The notes under the pieces were generated by a model that made no database searches, was not told the origin of the DNA, and was given only the letters and a program-made list of their open reading frames with translations. Positions 1 to 12,210 of a stretch of DNA of 64,000 nt are shown in pieces. How positions within the stretch are numbered: position 1 is the stretch's first letter; each line of letters begins with the position of its first letter. This stretch comes from Lepiota brunneoincarnata (Eukaryota; Basidiomycota; Agaricomycetes; Agaricales; Agaricaceae): positions 1 through 64,000 of the forward strand of contig JAEBUN010000003.1 of assembly GCA_023014365.1 (NCBI GenBank), written 5' to 3'. The translations under genes were made by a program, and so were the position numbers.

Positions 1-504
1 GACATTGATTTCATTTGCTTTTATTGAGGCGTAGCGGACAATTGGCAGAACGCAACGGGAGACAAAGTAGATCAATATGAGAGCTCTATTTGACATCTCC
101 CATCACGCGATTTGGAATATAACCCTGGAGGATCAAAATCGGCTTCAGGAACCCCGAAGAACCCCAATCGAGAGGAAGCGACAAGCAGAACTCACGTAAA
201 AAAGCCCCACAGTCGGACGTCCAACAGAGGGGGCGGGTTTGTGTAGAAGACGCCGGTGCGCCTTGGCGGAAATGTTGTTTTCGGGGTGAATGTACATTTC
301 TCCATCTGAGCCGGGGTTAACTGAGGTGTGCGGTTTGGTTGTCATATTCAACTTGACTGCGCATCCTAGACTGTTTACAATTGAGATTTAATCAAAGGGT
401 CAGCGACCGTACGGTTGCTACGGCCTCTAGCGTCACTTATCTGATAAAGATCGACTGGCAGGTTCATTTTGGGATCAGTATTCAACGACCCCTCTACCAA
501 ATTA
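1..504. other. No supported gene
   Basis: I see no conserved reading frame, RNA gene or repeat here. Short open frames on both strands lack recognisable motifs and plausible splice structure. The segment lies just outside the segmental duplication that begins near 505. Confidence 0.4.
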
Positions 505-2310
505 CAGGAACTATCACTGCATATCGGCACCCAATACAAAGTACAGTAAGTGCTAAATCCAAGGGTTGAGCAAATTACGACAAAAGGGCCGGAGTCGCAT
601 AAATTTGGCACACGATAGTCGGATGTGATGTGTCAGTCTCCATGTACCCACGTCCGACGTCGTATCATGTGTCGTCGAACCCTAAAAATGAAGAGACTAG
701 CTCCACCGAGGTTCGAAACACTTATCCGTCAGCAATCATTCATGGGAACTATCTGATGCGGAAGGCTGTTAATTAGTTGGTTCCTCTCCTGAATGTCATG
801 CATATCAACAGAAGGAGATCCAGTTCGAAAGCAGAAGCTCAAGAAATCGTCACTTGGAAAACGGTAGACGTGGGGCGCACATCCATAGAATTAGGGTGCA
901 GTGTTACCAAGATGGCTATTCCCATAGTACTGTAACGGAATGTTCAATGCCTATAGGATTGAGTGGGAAAGATCCCTTCGAAGTATCATAGACATCCCGG
1001 TCTACCTTGGGTGCCCGTTGGAATGATGTGGTCCGTGTTTCACTCATCACGACAACCATGACATTTGTGATGACTGTATTTTCGCCCGTATATGCCAGTG
1101 GAGTTTCTCGGCTTTCAAACTCTTTCGACATGGGCTCCCGTGCGCATCCCACCACCAATTCTCACCACTGAAGCTCTATATCAGTCATCAAGGTGCTGGT
1201 GGTCAACCTCCAAGGATTGATTGCCTGTATTAAATTCCATTAACCGACCATAAGTTCATAGTATTTATTTTCCATTTTTCCTTCTTCAATCGCTGAGCCT
1301 CCCCGGAATGGCGCACAGTACGGGCCGTGTACGTCGGTCCAAATTATTCTCCACGGCTATACATACCGTCGGTGGGAACATCGTGAGGCAGTGAGTAGTT
1401 GAAGGGGCAGCCAAGAATGCCAAGCCGAGTAGTATATGGAGGTCTATAGTGCTCTTGGCATGTAGTACATTGTACCTACATACACTCATGCGGATATGGA
1501 TCTATACACGGTTGTGTTCCTTGCTCTCCTGCTCGACTGTGGTAAAAATCACCGCAACAGCGGACACCCCTGGTGGGGACGGAAAAATGCCGAGACACCA
1601 GGACCGGTGAAGTATTGTCCCAAGGCACGACGGTAATATGCACTTATGGTTTGAATCCGAGATCGGGAGCAAACTTCGCGGAGAGGGAAGAGCGCACCAT
1701 ATATACAGTATCGGGGATGTGCTTCGAGACAATGTTTCCGGCAAAAAATGTTGTCGTCCTCAACAAGCCACACAATGCCTAAGGCGGACGAGACATATCT
1801 AAAAATAGAAAATACATGGTGTATCTCGAAGACGATTCCGGCTTTTTTTTTTCTAAATCCGTGGAATGTGCAGTGGCCTAATCTTACTCACCCAAGGGAC
1901 CTCGGGGCCAGGGGTCGTTGGAACACTTCATAAGATATAACATCTGGTGCTTCTGTTGTGGTATCGTGATATCAGTTTGTTTGAGATGGGATCAAATGGC
2001 CGAGGGGGTCGGTAGTGGTGCCTGGAAGCGTGAGCGCAGGCCCACTTGAGCTGGGAGGTCCAGGATGTTAACACCGTTAGTGTGCTCACAGGGTACAAAG
2101 GCGCTACTCATGTCCCAGTGCACTCAACGCCTTTTTGAGCATTTCCGAAGCCCCTTCGAGTGACCCAATATGCGTGCCGTCCCTATCAGCAACTGGCTCT
2201 GCATCAGGTCCACACACTCTGAATTCGTGCCGAGGCCGACCTGGAACCCGCTGTAGGTCTTGACGAATGGAGTACCTCTCCAACAGCATTTGACCATCTT
2301 CTGGCAAGTC
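505..2310. repeat. Segmental duplication, left copy (partner 9228-11460)
   Basis: Blocks in the same order and orientation match 9228-11460. Examples are the stretch around 560-620 (GAGCAAATTACG..GGAGTCGCAT) against 9262-9310, 1330-1400 against 10440-10510, 1590-1745 against 10650-10815, and 1776-1990 against 10920-11130. Identity is clearly partial, with many substitutions and indels, so the event is old. Most of the duplicated DNA has no convincing reading frame. At its right end the copy runs into a remnant of the aldolase gene, which shows that the duplicated block included the 3' half of that gene. Boundaries are judged by eye. Confidence 0.7.
2110..2310 (-). pseudogene. Deoxyribose-phosphate aldolase relic
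   Basis: On the minus strand one frame reads PFVKTYSGFQVGLGTNSE, which parallels FVKTCTGF..GGPGATPEDV of the better aldolase copy at 11257-12065. That motif carries the second active-site lysine region of the family. A neighbouring frame gives the C-terminal helix (SEMLKKALSALGHE against RALEVLKAGAERIGT). The fragment covers only the last quarter of the enzyme, in at least two frames, with no upstream exon. It cannot encode a working aldolase and is best read as the broken edge of the segmental duplication. Confidence 0.7.
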
Positions 2311-2465
2311 AGGCATATTCTTCCGTTCGCCAGCTCTCCAACAGCATTTTCATATATCTGACATGGCGGGCGCCAGCAACCACCAATATATCCATACGCG
2401 AGCCCATGTATCTGCCCCCTAACAACTTCACTATCATTCCCAACAAGAGACAGTGGCAGTTCCAT

Positions 2466-5400
2466 TTACGCTTGGTCGTACTCGTGAATGAAGGGGATGT
2501 GTTCGGGGCGCTGTTCCTGACTGCAAGGGCTACCAAGATCCCTGGGGCTGGAAGTGTACCGCACTTACGAGCGGAGGACGAGGAGCTAATGCCGACGCTT
2601 GGGGCTCCTTGCTGGATAATGGGAACTAGGCCAAGGCGCCGGGTGGGAGAAATAGGCGGCCTGACAGCTGACCTATATGCACCATCAGCCTCGGCCGCAC
2701 AAGTGTTTTTGTGTGTGAAGGAGCCGATCAATGGATCAAGTTCAACGTCCCCCATGTATTCTTTTGTGATGTTGGCTGAAGAAGCGGTACAGTGTCGCTT
2801 CGTCCTCTTCTTGCGTCCTCTTTCCCGATGATGGGGGGGACATACCATGTGCTATGCTTCTCATCTATGGTAGCTCTATAATGTACGTTTTCTACAGCGA
2901 TGTCGAACATGACTGCAGACCACCAGTCATGACCGTATTTAGTGGGTATTTTATTGAGAAGAGGACGCTGCCTATTGTTCCTGCCGAACCTTCCGAAGCC
3001 CCGAAAGCCCGTTAACTGCGGTGAGCGGCCGCAATTCCCGTCCACATGTCGCTTTGGCCTTGCTCAGTTAATCTCTCTTTTGTTTGTGACTTTTACTTAT
3101 GGTGATTATTTCTGTAACAAGCCTGCGGATGGTCCTAACTCACCGCAGCGTCGAGTATATAACTAGATGCGAGACACCCTGGGCATCCACCTCACTCCCA
3201 GGCTCTGCAGCATTTTGCATGTCAACGTTTTTGAGCTCAACGTGTTCGGAATTGTCGCCCCTTAACATCTGGCTGGGCCACAATCTTATTAGTGGTAGCA
3301 TCCATGTCTTCAGGGGGAGTCTTTGAGCTTTCTTGATTGACGGGCCTGGGGTCCTTGGTTGTGGGCTGAGGGCCGCCAACTGTGAGCTTGCCCCTGAGGC
3401 GTTTAAGACTGGGGTTGGCTACGCGGGCAGGGATTTTGGCCGTTGGAGGGCTTGGACCTGACAGTTTTTTCTGAATATGGGCTCGTGTATCTGCTCGGAA
3501 TCGCTCGGCAGACTCGCTCACTAGTCCAGAAGGGCCTAGGGGAGTGGTAAAGTCGTGGGATAGGGGCGATGCCCATCGCGAGACGTGCTACTCGCCCTCT
3601 CTTGGTACACGCTGTTGCCGAGGGAAGTATCATCAGTTGCCAGGAACTGGGCTGGAGCAAGGAGCGCAGTACACTCATCGGCGTCGAAAAGCTATAGCAT
3701 AGACACTCCTTTGGGGAATGGTAAGTGCAAATTAGGATCAGTGTCGGGTTGATGGCTAACGCAAAACTCGAGGTAGCCATTCGGGATTGAATGGACATTC
3801 GCCACGACATAGCACCCCAGCAGATCGCTTGAAAGGTCTTAATATCTGTTTCCGCAAATTCGCGGCTGTTGAAAGACACCAGCACTATGCAATCCTGCCC
3901 TTAATCCAACTTGCCAGTTTCTAAGATTTGCTGGAATAGTCCTACCCCCAAAGTACCGAAGAGGCCAATTGTCCTGAGTCCTCCGGAATGGTTGTAGGAG
4001 TCGGCCACGCTCCTCATTTAAGCGCCGGAATGCCCTGACCTGAACCTAGACTTAGGCTTCTCTGCCGATCAGAATATCATGACATGACTCATTACACAAC
4101 ACCCAGAAATAATAGAGGTCATCAGGGATCAGGATGAACTGGGTGATGGACAACCGCGAAGTTAGGATCGTCTGAGTCAGGTATCAGATTTCTGAAAGCA
4201 CCGCTAGTTCAGACATTACTTTCGTCAGTCGGAGTGTTAATGGGTACAGAATGTAATGACAATTGGCTGGCATGACCAAAAATAAAGAGTCGGAGAATAT
4301 ACAAGAGACTTGTTACTACCAACCTGTATTGTCAATGTCACTGATGTCAGGAATCGCCCTTATTCGTGGTTGGTGTGGCTGCAGTCGGTGTCTCGTTGAG
4401 TCATCAGATCTACGACCTAGCGCAACGGGCCTGTGGTGACCAGAATAGAACAGCTCCTTGCTTTCTCGGACCGTTGGAGTGAATTTCGTCACGGCAATAA
4501 ATGTATGGTGAAGTTCCGTATCTTGTGGATATCCAATGTATCCGACATCATCTTCATGTCATCGCATTTTGTTTGCAGGAATCTGGGCCTCCCTTTGCGG
4601 CGATTGCACATGTTCTCGGAAGACTATGGAACATCCGTTGATCAGATTGTGATGCAGAGTACAGAAATTGGAGCGGACGCCAAGATGTGACAAACTTGGC
4701 ACGCTGTTGATGACTTGATGCTGAGGGGCCGCAACGCGACCAGAAATTCTCCAGCTGAATTATATAGAACAGCGTTTCAATATAGTATCTGATTGTCAAG
4801 CCCCTAGCTAACGCAACGACCCCATTCTTCTTGCTATTATTGATGATTCTCAGTCCCGTTGCCGCCTGACACCGTGTAGCCAGAATATAGGTCGGTAGAG
4901 CGACGATGTGACAGTTCCTTGATAACACCGAAAGTCAGATCAAGGGCGACATCCTGAAGCCCGTGGTGATTAACCCGAATGCATTGAAGTGACCCTATAG
5001 CAGTGATTTCTAGGCTGGTCTCGGTTCAAGGACGAATGGAAGTCTCATACTATACGACTGCTAAGAACTGGCTCGAGATTCACGAGTAGAAAGTCCGAGG
5101 CAGCGACCACACTTTACGATGGCAATATACACAAGAGGTGGAGGAGGAGAGGTGGGATCCGGAATGTGGTTGACGCTTTCCTCACCTGCACGACAATGAA
5201 AACATACGATTCGATGGTTGCCCATTGTTTTTTGAGTTTGCGATGACCGTAGCGGAGGCGGAGACGTAGAAGCAGGAGTTAATATCATTGGAATCCCGAA
5301 TATTGTGAGTGGATCAATTTTCTCGAGACTGGGGTAGTGCTTGCTGGCTTGCACTGATTCATGCTATCCGCCGGGATAGCTCAGGGGCCAAACGTGATCT

Positions 5401-5890
5401 GAACTGGATCCGGGATCAGCCAACTGGCATGAAGTGTTCGGCAAAGAGGGTATCTAGCACTAAGCTGTGCCCAGTAGCATACTAGAAACGGTGTCAGAAA
5501 GTGTCGCAACTATATAAAATTCGACTCAAAATGGATTAAGGCGCGGAAACGCTGTTGATGCAGTCAGCCGTCTAGCTCAAGGATGGCAACCCCTGATGCA
5601 CAACGAACTGCGTCAGTGTGGCCAGGCTCCCACGACCATGACGCAAGAACTTGGTCGCCAACGCCAACAAAGTCCATCTGATGTCTGTGATGGCTAGGCC
5701 TCCGCGTATACTGCATAAAACTGGGCTGTGTACAACCCAAGACAGATCTGTGAAGGTCCCCGCAGTGCGACAGCCCTCTCCCTTCCCTTTGTGCTATCCG
5801 CCCCCTACTCAAGGCCATTCCTCAACCCCTGAACTCGGGGACGACCTCTGATAACGCAGAACCACCAGTCTGGTACTGTCCTCTGCGTTG
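2466..5890. other. Long gene-poor stretch
   Basis: About 3.4 kb without a gene I can support. The longest frames (minus strand 2309-2848, 3237-3521 and 3403-3885; plus strand 2406-2831) have no recognisable motifs and overlap one another on opposite strands. The frame at 3237-3521 has a protein-like Pro/Lys/Thr-rich composition and could be a decayed exon, but nothing confirms this. No tRNA, simple-sequence repeat or transposon terminus was seen. Confidence 0.4.
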
Positions 5891-8626
5891 ATGCCAACAA
5901 GTGGCACTCGGAAGGGTGGGATTTATCATCGAGTAAGCACCTGTCTAATCGAGCAGCCATACTTTGCGCCCTGACTTACTTTATCTCCTCTGCTAGGAAG
6001 CTCCCAGGACGCCGGCGGTTTCTATCAATGGAAGTAGTCAGACTCAATCGTGGGTAGGGACGGAAATGTGGGCACAGCCGCGTTCGGCGCCGATGTTGGG
6101 CAGTAAAAAGGTGGCCTTTGTCCAAGAACAAGAATACCAGGACGCAGAAGTAGCGTTCGCTATATCTACTGATGAAGTTTTTCCACGCGTCCCTTCGGCC
6201 ATCGGATCCCTCGCCTCTAGCTCATCGCACACCTTTCTCGATTCCTCTACGCGCACTTCTTCCGCTACTGCTGTCTCGGGTCAGAGTTCATTTTTCCAAT
6301 CCGAAGCTGGATCGGGGGTCGGCGGGTCTACCGGGAAAGATGAAACGAAGAAAGAGAAAAGGAAGCTGCAGACGTTGTACAAGCGCGCATCAAGGTCGAC
6401 TAGAGCATTCGCGAAGTGGTTTGGCCGGTCATCGACTACTCCTAAGGGCTCGCCATCAAATGATGGTGTCAAAAAACGTTCGTCCCTAAAGCCGCCACCG
6501 CTCCCTATTTTGCCTACGGGTAAGGCCAAAAACCGTCACAGCCGGGATCAGCCTGCGCTTGCCACTGGTAGCTCTTTCGGGTTTTCAATTCCCATCCCCG
6601 TGTCTCCACCGTTGTCGGTACATAGAGGGAAGGGAACACTCACCAAAAGCCGCTAGTACCACAGTCCCACCACGAGGTCCTATGTCCATTAACGTGCGAG
6701 CGAGCTTGCATAGATCATCTTCAGTGTCCTCGCCTTTGGGCGTACCGACTTCTCCTTCGTCATCTCGCAATAGGTGGATTGGACAGGGATGGGGCATTCG
6801 GGGGCGTGATTCACCATTTCCATTGAATAACTCGAGTTCAGTGTCATTGCCCCTCATGCCGGAGAGGGAGAGGGAACGGACAGTTTCACAGGGGTCTGTT
6901 TCTTCAGGTGGTAAACGAAATCAAGCTCGACCCCCGATGCCCAGGCCACCCACGCCTTCACATGGATCTCGATCGGGCCGACAGACACCACAGCAGACAT
7001 ACGAATCGGCCAGCACACAGACTCCAGAAATCACACGTATGCCCACGTTCATACGACGACCCAGATCGAAGTCCGTATACGAGACCCAACGACCCCGGAA
7101 TGTCGATGGAAACTTGTCAACCGAGGCGGTGCCGCCGCAACAACAGTCTCGACAGCGACAGAATAAAATATCGGGCCGTACTGATTCCTCAGCTACGACA
7201 ACTGCTGCTATCCTTCTTGACCGCAGGCGGGACCAGGACAACCTGCCACTAGGTGGGGTGTTGGTGGCACGTGCTAAGAATGGGAGCCACAAGATTAATA
7301 AAGATGGGTCGATGGAGGTGACGATGCCCGCTACGACGGGGCTGACTTTTCGCGGTTCTGAGGGTATGGTGAGTGACGCGGGTGACGAAACAGCCCAAGA
7401 AAATAGGCGTCTTTTTCAGCGGAAACATTCCGAGAATGGATCCAAGTCTTCGTTGCCAGTGCCCTTGCCTCCTTCCGTTATTGAAGGACTTTCAGAACGG
7501 CACACACAGAGTAGGGCTGCAAGTAGGAAATCTTCCCTGGAAAGTTCTCCAGCACCTTCCCGTCCACAAACTCCCCGGCAACGGCCCGCTCCATTAGATA
7601 GCCGTTCGGTTGTTCGTCAGGCCCCCTCACTCACTTCCCTCAGAACCAAGCTCCGGCCGCCCCCCACGCCAAGAGCAGCCTCGCACTATGAGGAGTCGAA
7701 ACAACGCTTTTGGGACCGTTCAAAATATGCATGTTCGGTCTCCTTCAGCCCCCACTACTTTCTGGGAAACAAAAATTGCTCCGGAACCTTTGCCTTCTTC
7801 TGTCACTGAAGGTCTTAGAACAAGATCGCGGAGTTTTTCGAGGAGCAGAGAACCGCCACCGGTGATGCCTAGTCTTGTTCCCTCAGAAATGAGGAAGCCT
7901 CTGTCCTCTGCTTACGCCCCCGTGAATTTGCCACCACCTCCTTCTGGAAATAATTCATTAGGATTCGCAGACGCCGCCTTCACTCAATACTGCCCTTACC
8001 TATGAGATCTAGGACTATAAAACACACTGCTCCAACAAAATCACCTTCGATGCCGGAGCTGTATACAGCTACACATTCAAAATACCAGCATAGGTGGTTC
8101 ACGGGCTACTCCGAATGGCGAGGCTCCGAGTCGACGTCCGTCTTCACCCCCACCCCCCATCCCTCAACTTAACACTACTACTAAAACATCCTTAGCCCCA
8201 ATGGCTATCCCTAAACAAGTCAATCCTAATATAATTCTGCCACGCTCGGACTCGGCTCCTCAATTTGCTCCTCATGGCAACGTGCTCCGCCCGAAATCAA
8301 ATTTAACTAGACGCACGGAGTTTTCGTATCCATCAACCAAATTCCAGGTACAGTCGGGTAGCTCACTGGTGGTGAGCGAACGCCGCGGTGGTGTGGGCCC
8401 GTCTGATGCTCCAACAAGGCCTGCTCGGTACCCTAATGTGCAGACTCCCATCAGTCGTGGTGAGGACCTGAGTTCTAACTCTAGGTCACATTCCAGGTCG
8501 CGGTCGCACTCGCACTCGCAGCCGCAGCCTCGGTCGCAGCCTGTGACATACGATATGGAGAGGCTGCCTCCAGGCGTGCCCCGGCACGAGCGGGGACAAA
8601 CAGCAGTGATTGGTGCTGCTTTCTAA
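5891..8626 (+). CDS. Ser/Pro/Arg-rich disordered protein (unknown function)
   Basis: I do not recognise this protein. The proposed ATG at 5891 opens a 42-nt exon ending at 5932. It is followed by a GTAAGC..CTAG intron (5933-5996) and a long exon that reads on in phase before the internal methionine at 6066. The product is about 900 residues, low in hydrophobic residues and rich in Ser, Pro, Arg and Thr. It contains SH3-ligand-like proline runs, a basic segment near 6350-6420 (KKEKRKLQTLYKRASRSTRA) and an Arg/Ser/His dipeptide tract near 8480-8530. It has no signal peptide or membrane segment, which suggests an intrinsically disordered cytoplasmic or nuclear scaffold. The frame steps by +1 near 6611-6656, where a 46-nt GT..AG segment would restore it as an intron, and again near 7720-7735. 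A further break lies between 8003 and about 8100. These are unannotated introns, sequence errors or true damage. It is followed by about 600 bp of non-coding DNA. Confidence 0.6.
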
Positions 8627-9227
8627 TTCACTTGTTATTCTATTTCGTTTGCTGGATCGTCTTTGGTTTGCTGGATCAAGCAAATTCGCCGACTCAGTTG
8701 GACTTTTCATCTTCATTCCTTTCGTTCTCTTTACATTGCATACGTTTATTTTTTCATCAAAATGAATCAAGCGTTCTAGTTGTCGTATTGCCAATCGACC
8801 AAACCACGGGCCGATGAATATGCAACAGTAGCTTTAAATTAGGAGGTGAATGGTATACCTCTGTTGAATGGATCCTTGATAGCCAACGACGGAGGTTCAT
8901 TTGACCGCTTCGATTGTGCGTTCCTAGGATGCATCATTCAATAGAGGTGTGATGAAGGGGACTGGACGCCACCGGGGATACACGGGCCGAAGACTCACAA
9001 AAATCAAATCTATGAGACCATTTTGGGATAAGCAATAACGAATATGGGTATCCCACAGGAGCCCACAGGCCTTCATGAGAAAATTTGAAATGAGCAGACC
9101 CCTGCAGGCTCCGGAAGGGAAAAATAGGGGGAGGCGGCGCGTGTGTGAGAGGTAGGAGCTTGAGTTTGCCGAGCTCCGACCGATGCCACCACAGCAGCTA
9201 CTTTTCTGTGCCTATCAATACTGATCA
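8627..9227. other. Intergenic, probable 3' UTR then unassigned
   Basis: T-rich sequence directly after the stop codon at 8626 fits a 3' untranslated region. The rest holds no conserved frame or repeat that I can identify. Confidence 0.4.
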
Positions 9228-11256
9228 ACACTGCATAATGAGACCCAAGGCACAAGGGTTGAGCAGGTTATGAAAACAAAAAAAAAAAAACAAGAGGGCT
9301 GGAGTCGCGTATTTTTTGACGCGCGATGGTCGGAAAAGATGTCGTCCGCCTCTGAGTTTTGCCGACTGTTGTTGTTGATTCGTTGAACCATGAAGATGGC
9401 GCTTGCCACCCCTGTGCCATCGAAGTTTCAAGCGTTTCGGTAATCATTCGTGGGTATAGAAATACGCCGGGATAATAATTGGTTGGGTCTTATTCTGAAT
9501 GCCGTGTTTATCATTACATGGAAAATAGCCGAAGGAGGTTCGGTACGGGAGCCGGAAAAACTTAAAAGATCAAGGGGTGGGCACGCTTGAAGAATAGATG
9601 TGGAGCATGTATTCGTTGAATTCCAGCGTATCAGGATGCGCTATTGTCATATGTACTTGGCAGAATGCCCGGAGCTTATGGGAACGAGTGGGAAAAAGCG
9701 CTTGATGGTTGTCTTACCCTTGTCTCCTCGGTTTGGATGCAAGTTCCGACCTCGCGCTCACCATGACATCTGATAACTCGAAGCTACCTACTTACTACAC
9801 CATGAGCATTCGGTTTTTTATTTTCGGTAGAATATCGGGACTTGCGGATGGGTTTTAACAAAGACCCCCCGCGCGTGGCTGATTCTATGTACTATATAAT
9901 GGCTATTTCGGTAATCGAAGTTTTGATGATCGAGCTGAAATAAAACTTGTAAACCCACGAATCCACCCACCAAGTCACGTTGGTCGGAGCATCAGGCAGA
10001 GAGCACTCCCGTTCCGCTCACACCAGAGATTAAAGGATTTACTGATCGATCTTCAGAACGAGTGTTGGCGAAGGGACCATGGGAATGATCTTTCAGGTCC
10101 CTTCGCTCTAACGAAACCGGTTGAAGAATCACATTCTCCGAGTGATCATACACCCCCCGTTCGCTAAGGCAGTGTGAGACCGCTTGTGTCAATTCTTCAC
10201 ACACCCAACACCACATTTCCAATTTATTGGGCATTGGGCACTTCGAACGCTGTTCGGGTGCTCTCACCTTCGGATTATAGAAGCCAATTTCATGGGAGGA
10301 CCTGTTTGACAAGAACGCTCCCGAGAAAATCCCATTGGTTGACTAGAAATAGCCTTCGAATTCCGACTTTGGGACGATCTCTCGGAACTGGATTTCTTTG
10401 TTCCTTAATCACTACAATGGCATATTAGGACAGGGTGTGTAGGTCGGTCCGAATGATTCTCCCGTGGGTGGGCGTACAGATTGTGGGAACTGACGCGAGG
10501 GGCGAGTGGGTAGCCCCACGGCGTCTGAGGGGTGCGGAGCCGCATAGTGCTTACATATGAGTACTTTACGGGGTCCATACACGTTTCCAGCTCTCCCCTA
10601 ACTGGAAGAGTTGTTAAAATCGCAGTAATGGCGGACGGGCGTGTTGGGGGTGACGGAATGCCGAGATATCAAGAGTGATAAAATTATTTTCCCAAGATCA
10701 CAACGGAAATATGTAGTGTGAATCCCGAGATTGGGAGCAAACTCCACGGAGAAGAGTAAGAGCGCACCACATGTGCGAACATGTCAGGGACGTGCCTTGA
10801 GATGGTGATTCCGGGAAAGAGAGAGTGGTTTTGTCGCAGATACTCTGGCCTTTCTGTTCTCAACTGGCCAATTGTTTCCCTTTCTCAAGGCTGGCGACGG
10901 TTCCGATAAACAACCCTGGACTGCCTAAAGCGGATAGAACATATCCAAAAATAGAAATATACAATGGTTTATCTCAAAGAAAATTTCAGGGATTTGAAGT
11001 GGCTGAGCGGCCGAAGATGACTCGTTCGAGAGAGTCCTTGGGGGTCAGAGTCGTTAGAGCACTAGATAAAATATAACATCTGGCGCATAGGCTGTGGTAT
11101 CGCGACATCAATCTGATTGATATAGGATCGGTATGGAATTAATGGGTCAGTAGCCTTGTCCAGAGGCATGGGAAGGGCTACGCATGAGAGCAGGCCCGTT
11201 TGAGCTGGATGGTTCCGAGCATCAGATTGGGTACACGGGGTAATGAGATGTAGTGC
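9228..11256. repeat. Segmental duplication, right copy
   Basis: This is the partner of 505-2310, in the same orientation and block order. A 13-base A run at about 9278 is missing from the left copy. The block is largely non-coding and continues into the 3' part of the aldolase gene, where homology with the left copy fades near 11460. The better preserved gene context on this side suggests that this is the parental locus and the left block is the derived, truncated copy. Confidence 0.65.
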
Positions 11257-12065
11257 TCACGTCCCGATGCGCTCAGCGCCGGCTTTGAGCACCTCCAAAG
11301 CCCTGTCGAATGTCCGAATACCTGCAGAAGCCTTGACCTTGACTGCGCCATCCCTATAGGCAACCGTCCTCCACATCAAGCTCACATCCTCTGGAGTCGC
11401 GCCGGGGCCACCTTGGAAAACCGGTGCAGGTCTTGACAAATGCGGCGCCAGCCTCTGCAGCAATGAAGCACGCGGCGATTTTCTCTTCGGTAGTGAGGAA
11501 GGAAGTCTCTATGATGACTTTGACGGGGTACGGGTGGGATGCCTGGACGGTGGAATATATGTCCATGTAAACGGCGGCAAAGTTGGAGGATTTCAGGGCA
11601 CCGAGAGAGATGACGGTATCGATTTCGCGTGCGCCGTCTGCAATGGCTTGAGTGGCTTCGTATGCCTTGGCTTTTATGGAGCCAGCGCCGAGGGGAAAGC
11701 CGACGACACAGCAGACAAGGCAATTTGAGTTGACTTGAGCCATACGCTCAAAGACCTGTCTGACGTTGGAGCCATTGACACAGCAGGACTGGTCTGGTGG
11801 GTTATTGAGGGACGAAAAAAGAAGAGAACGGATGGTGACATACCTTGAACTTGTAGCGGATGGCCTCATCGCAAAGACGGTCGATTTGAGCAGAGGTGGC
11901 GTCGGGTGCGAGGAGTGTATGATCGATGATCTGAGGGAAGCGGGGGTCGTCGGGGGACGCGATGCCTACAAGAGGCGCGGGTGTGCGAGCGCCGGCCTGG
12001 TCGTTGAGGACTGCGGCAATTTTTGCCTGGATAGCTGTTGCCCACTGCTCGTTTGTCCGTTGCAT
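11257..12065 (-). CDS. DERA: Deoxyribose-phosphate aldolase
   Basis: This class I aldolase cleaves 2-deoxyribose-5-phosphate to glyceraldehyde-3-phosphate and acetaldehyde in cytosolic deoxynucleoside catabolism. Exon 1 (12065-11844) starts at an ATG and carries the family N-terminal motif IIDHTLLAPDATSAQIDRLC. A 55-nt intron (11843-11789, GTATGT..CCAG) follows. Exon 2 holds the phosphate and active-site segments, including REIDTVIS, the Schiff-base lysine motif PVKVIIETSFL and FVKTCTGF, then GGPGATPEDVSLM and KASAGIRTFDRALEVL, with a stop at 11257. Total length of about 250 residues is normal. One extra base in the TTTTCC run at 11411-11421 throws exon 2 out of frame between FVKTCTGF and GGPGATPEDV. 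Removing it restores an otherwise perfect protein, so sequence error and recent inactivation are both possible. The gene is head to head with HSP78. Confidence 0.88.
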
Positions 12066-12210
12066 CTCGCGCTTTCTTCCCCAAATTCCCGTCTGCTATT
12101 TATCCTTCCCTCTTCCGCGGCTCTCCGAGGACTCCAAGATAAGATAACCCAACCGTTTGATTATCTCGGCACATCTCTATTTGTCACCTTCCCCTTGCTC
12201 CTCCCCACTA
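12066..12210. promoter_or_regulatory. Shared divergent promoter of aldolase and HSP78 genes
   Basis: Only 145 bp separate the two start codons, which face away from each other. The spacer is C/T-rich on the plus strand, typical of fungal core promoters. I see no clear TATA box and no perfect heat-shock element. Co-regulation of the two genes is an inference from geometry only. Confidence 0.55.

Noticed and set aside
2309..2848. Long minus-strand frame (179 residues) right of the aldolase relic as a gene
   Set aside because: An equally long plus-strand frame overlaps it, no motif is recognisable, and its start runs into the relic region; I could not support either frame.
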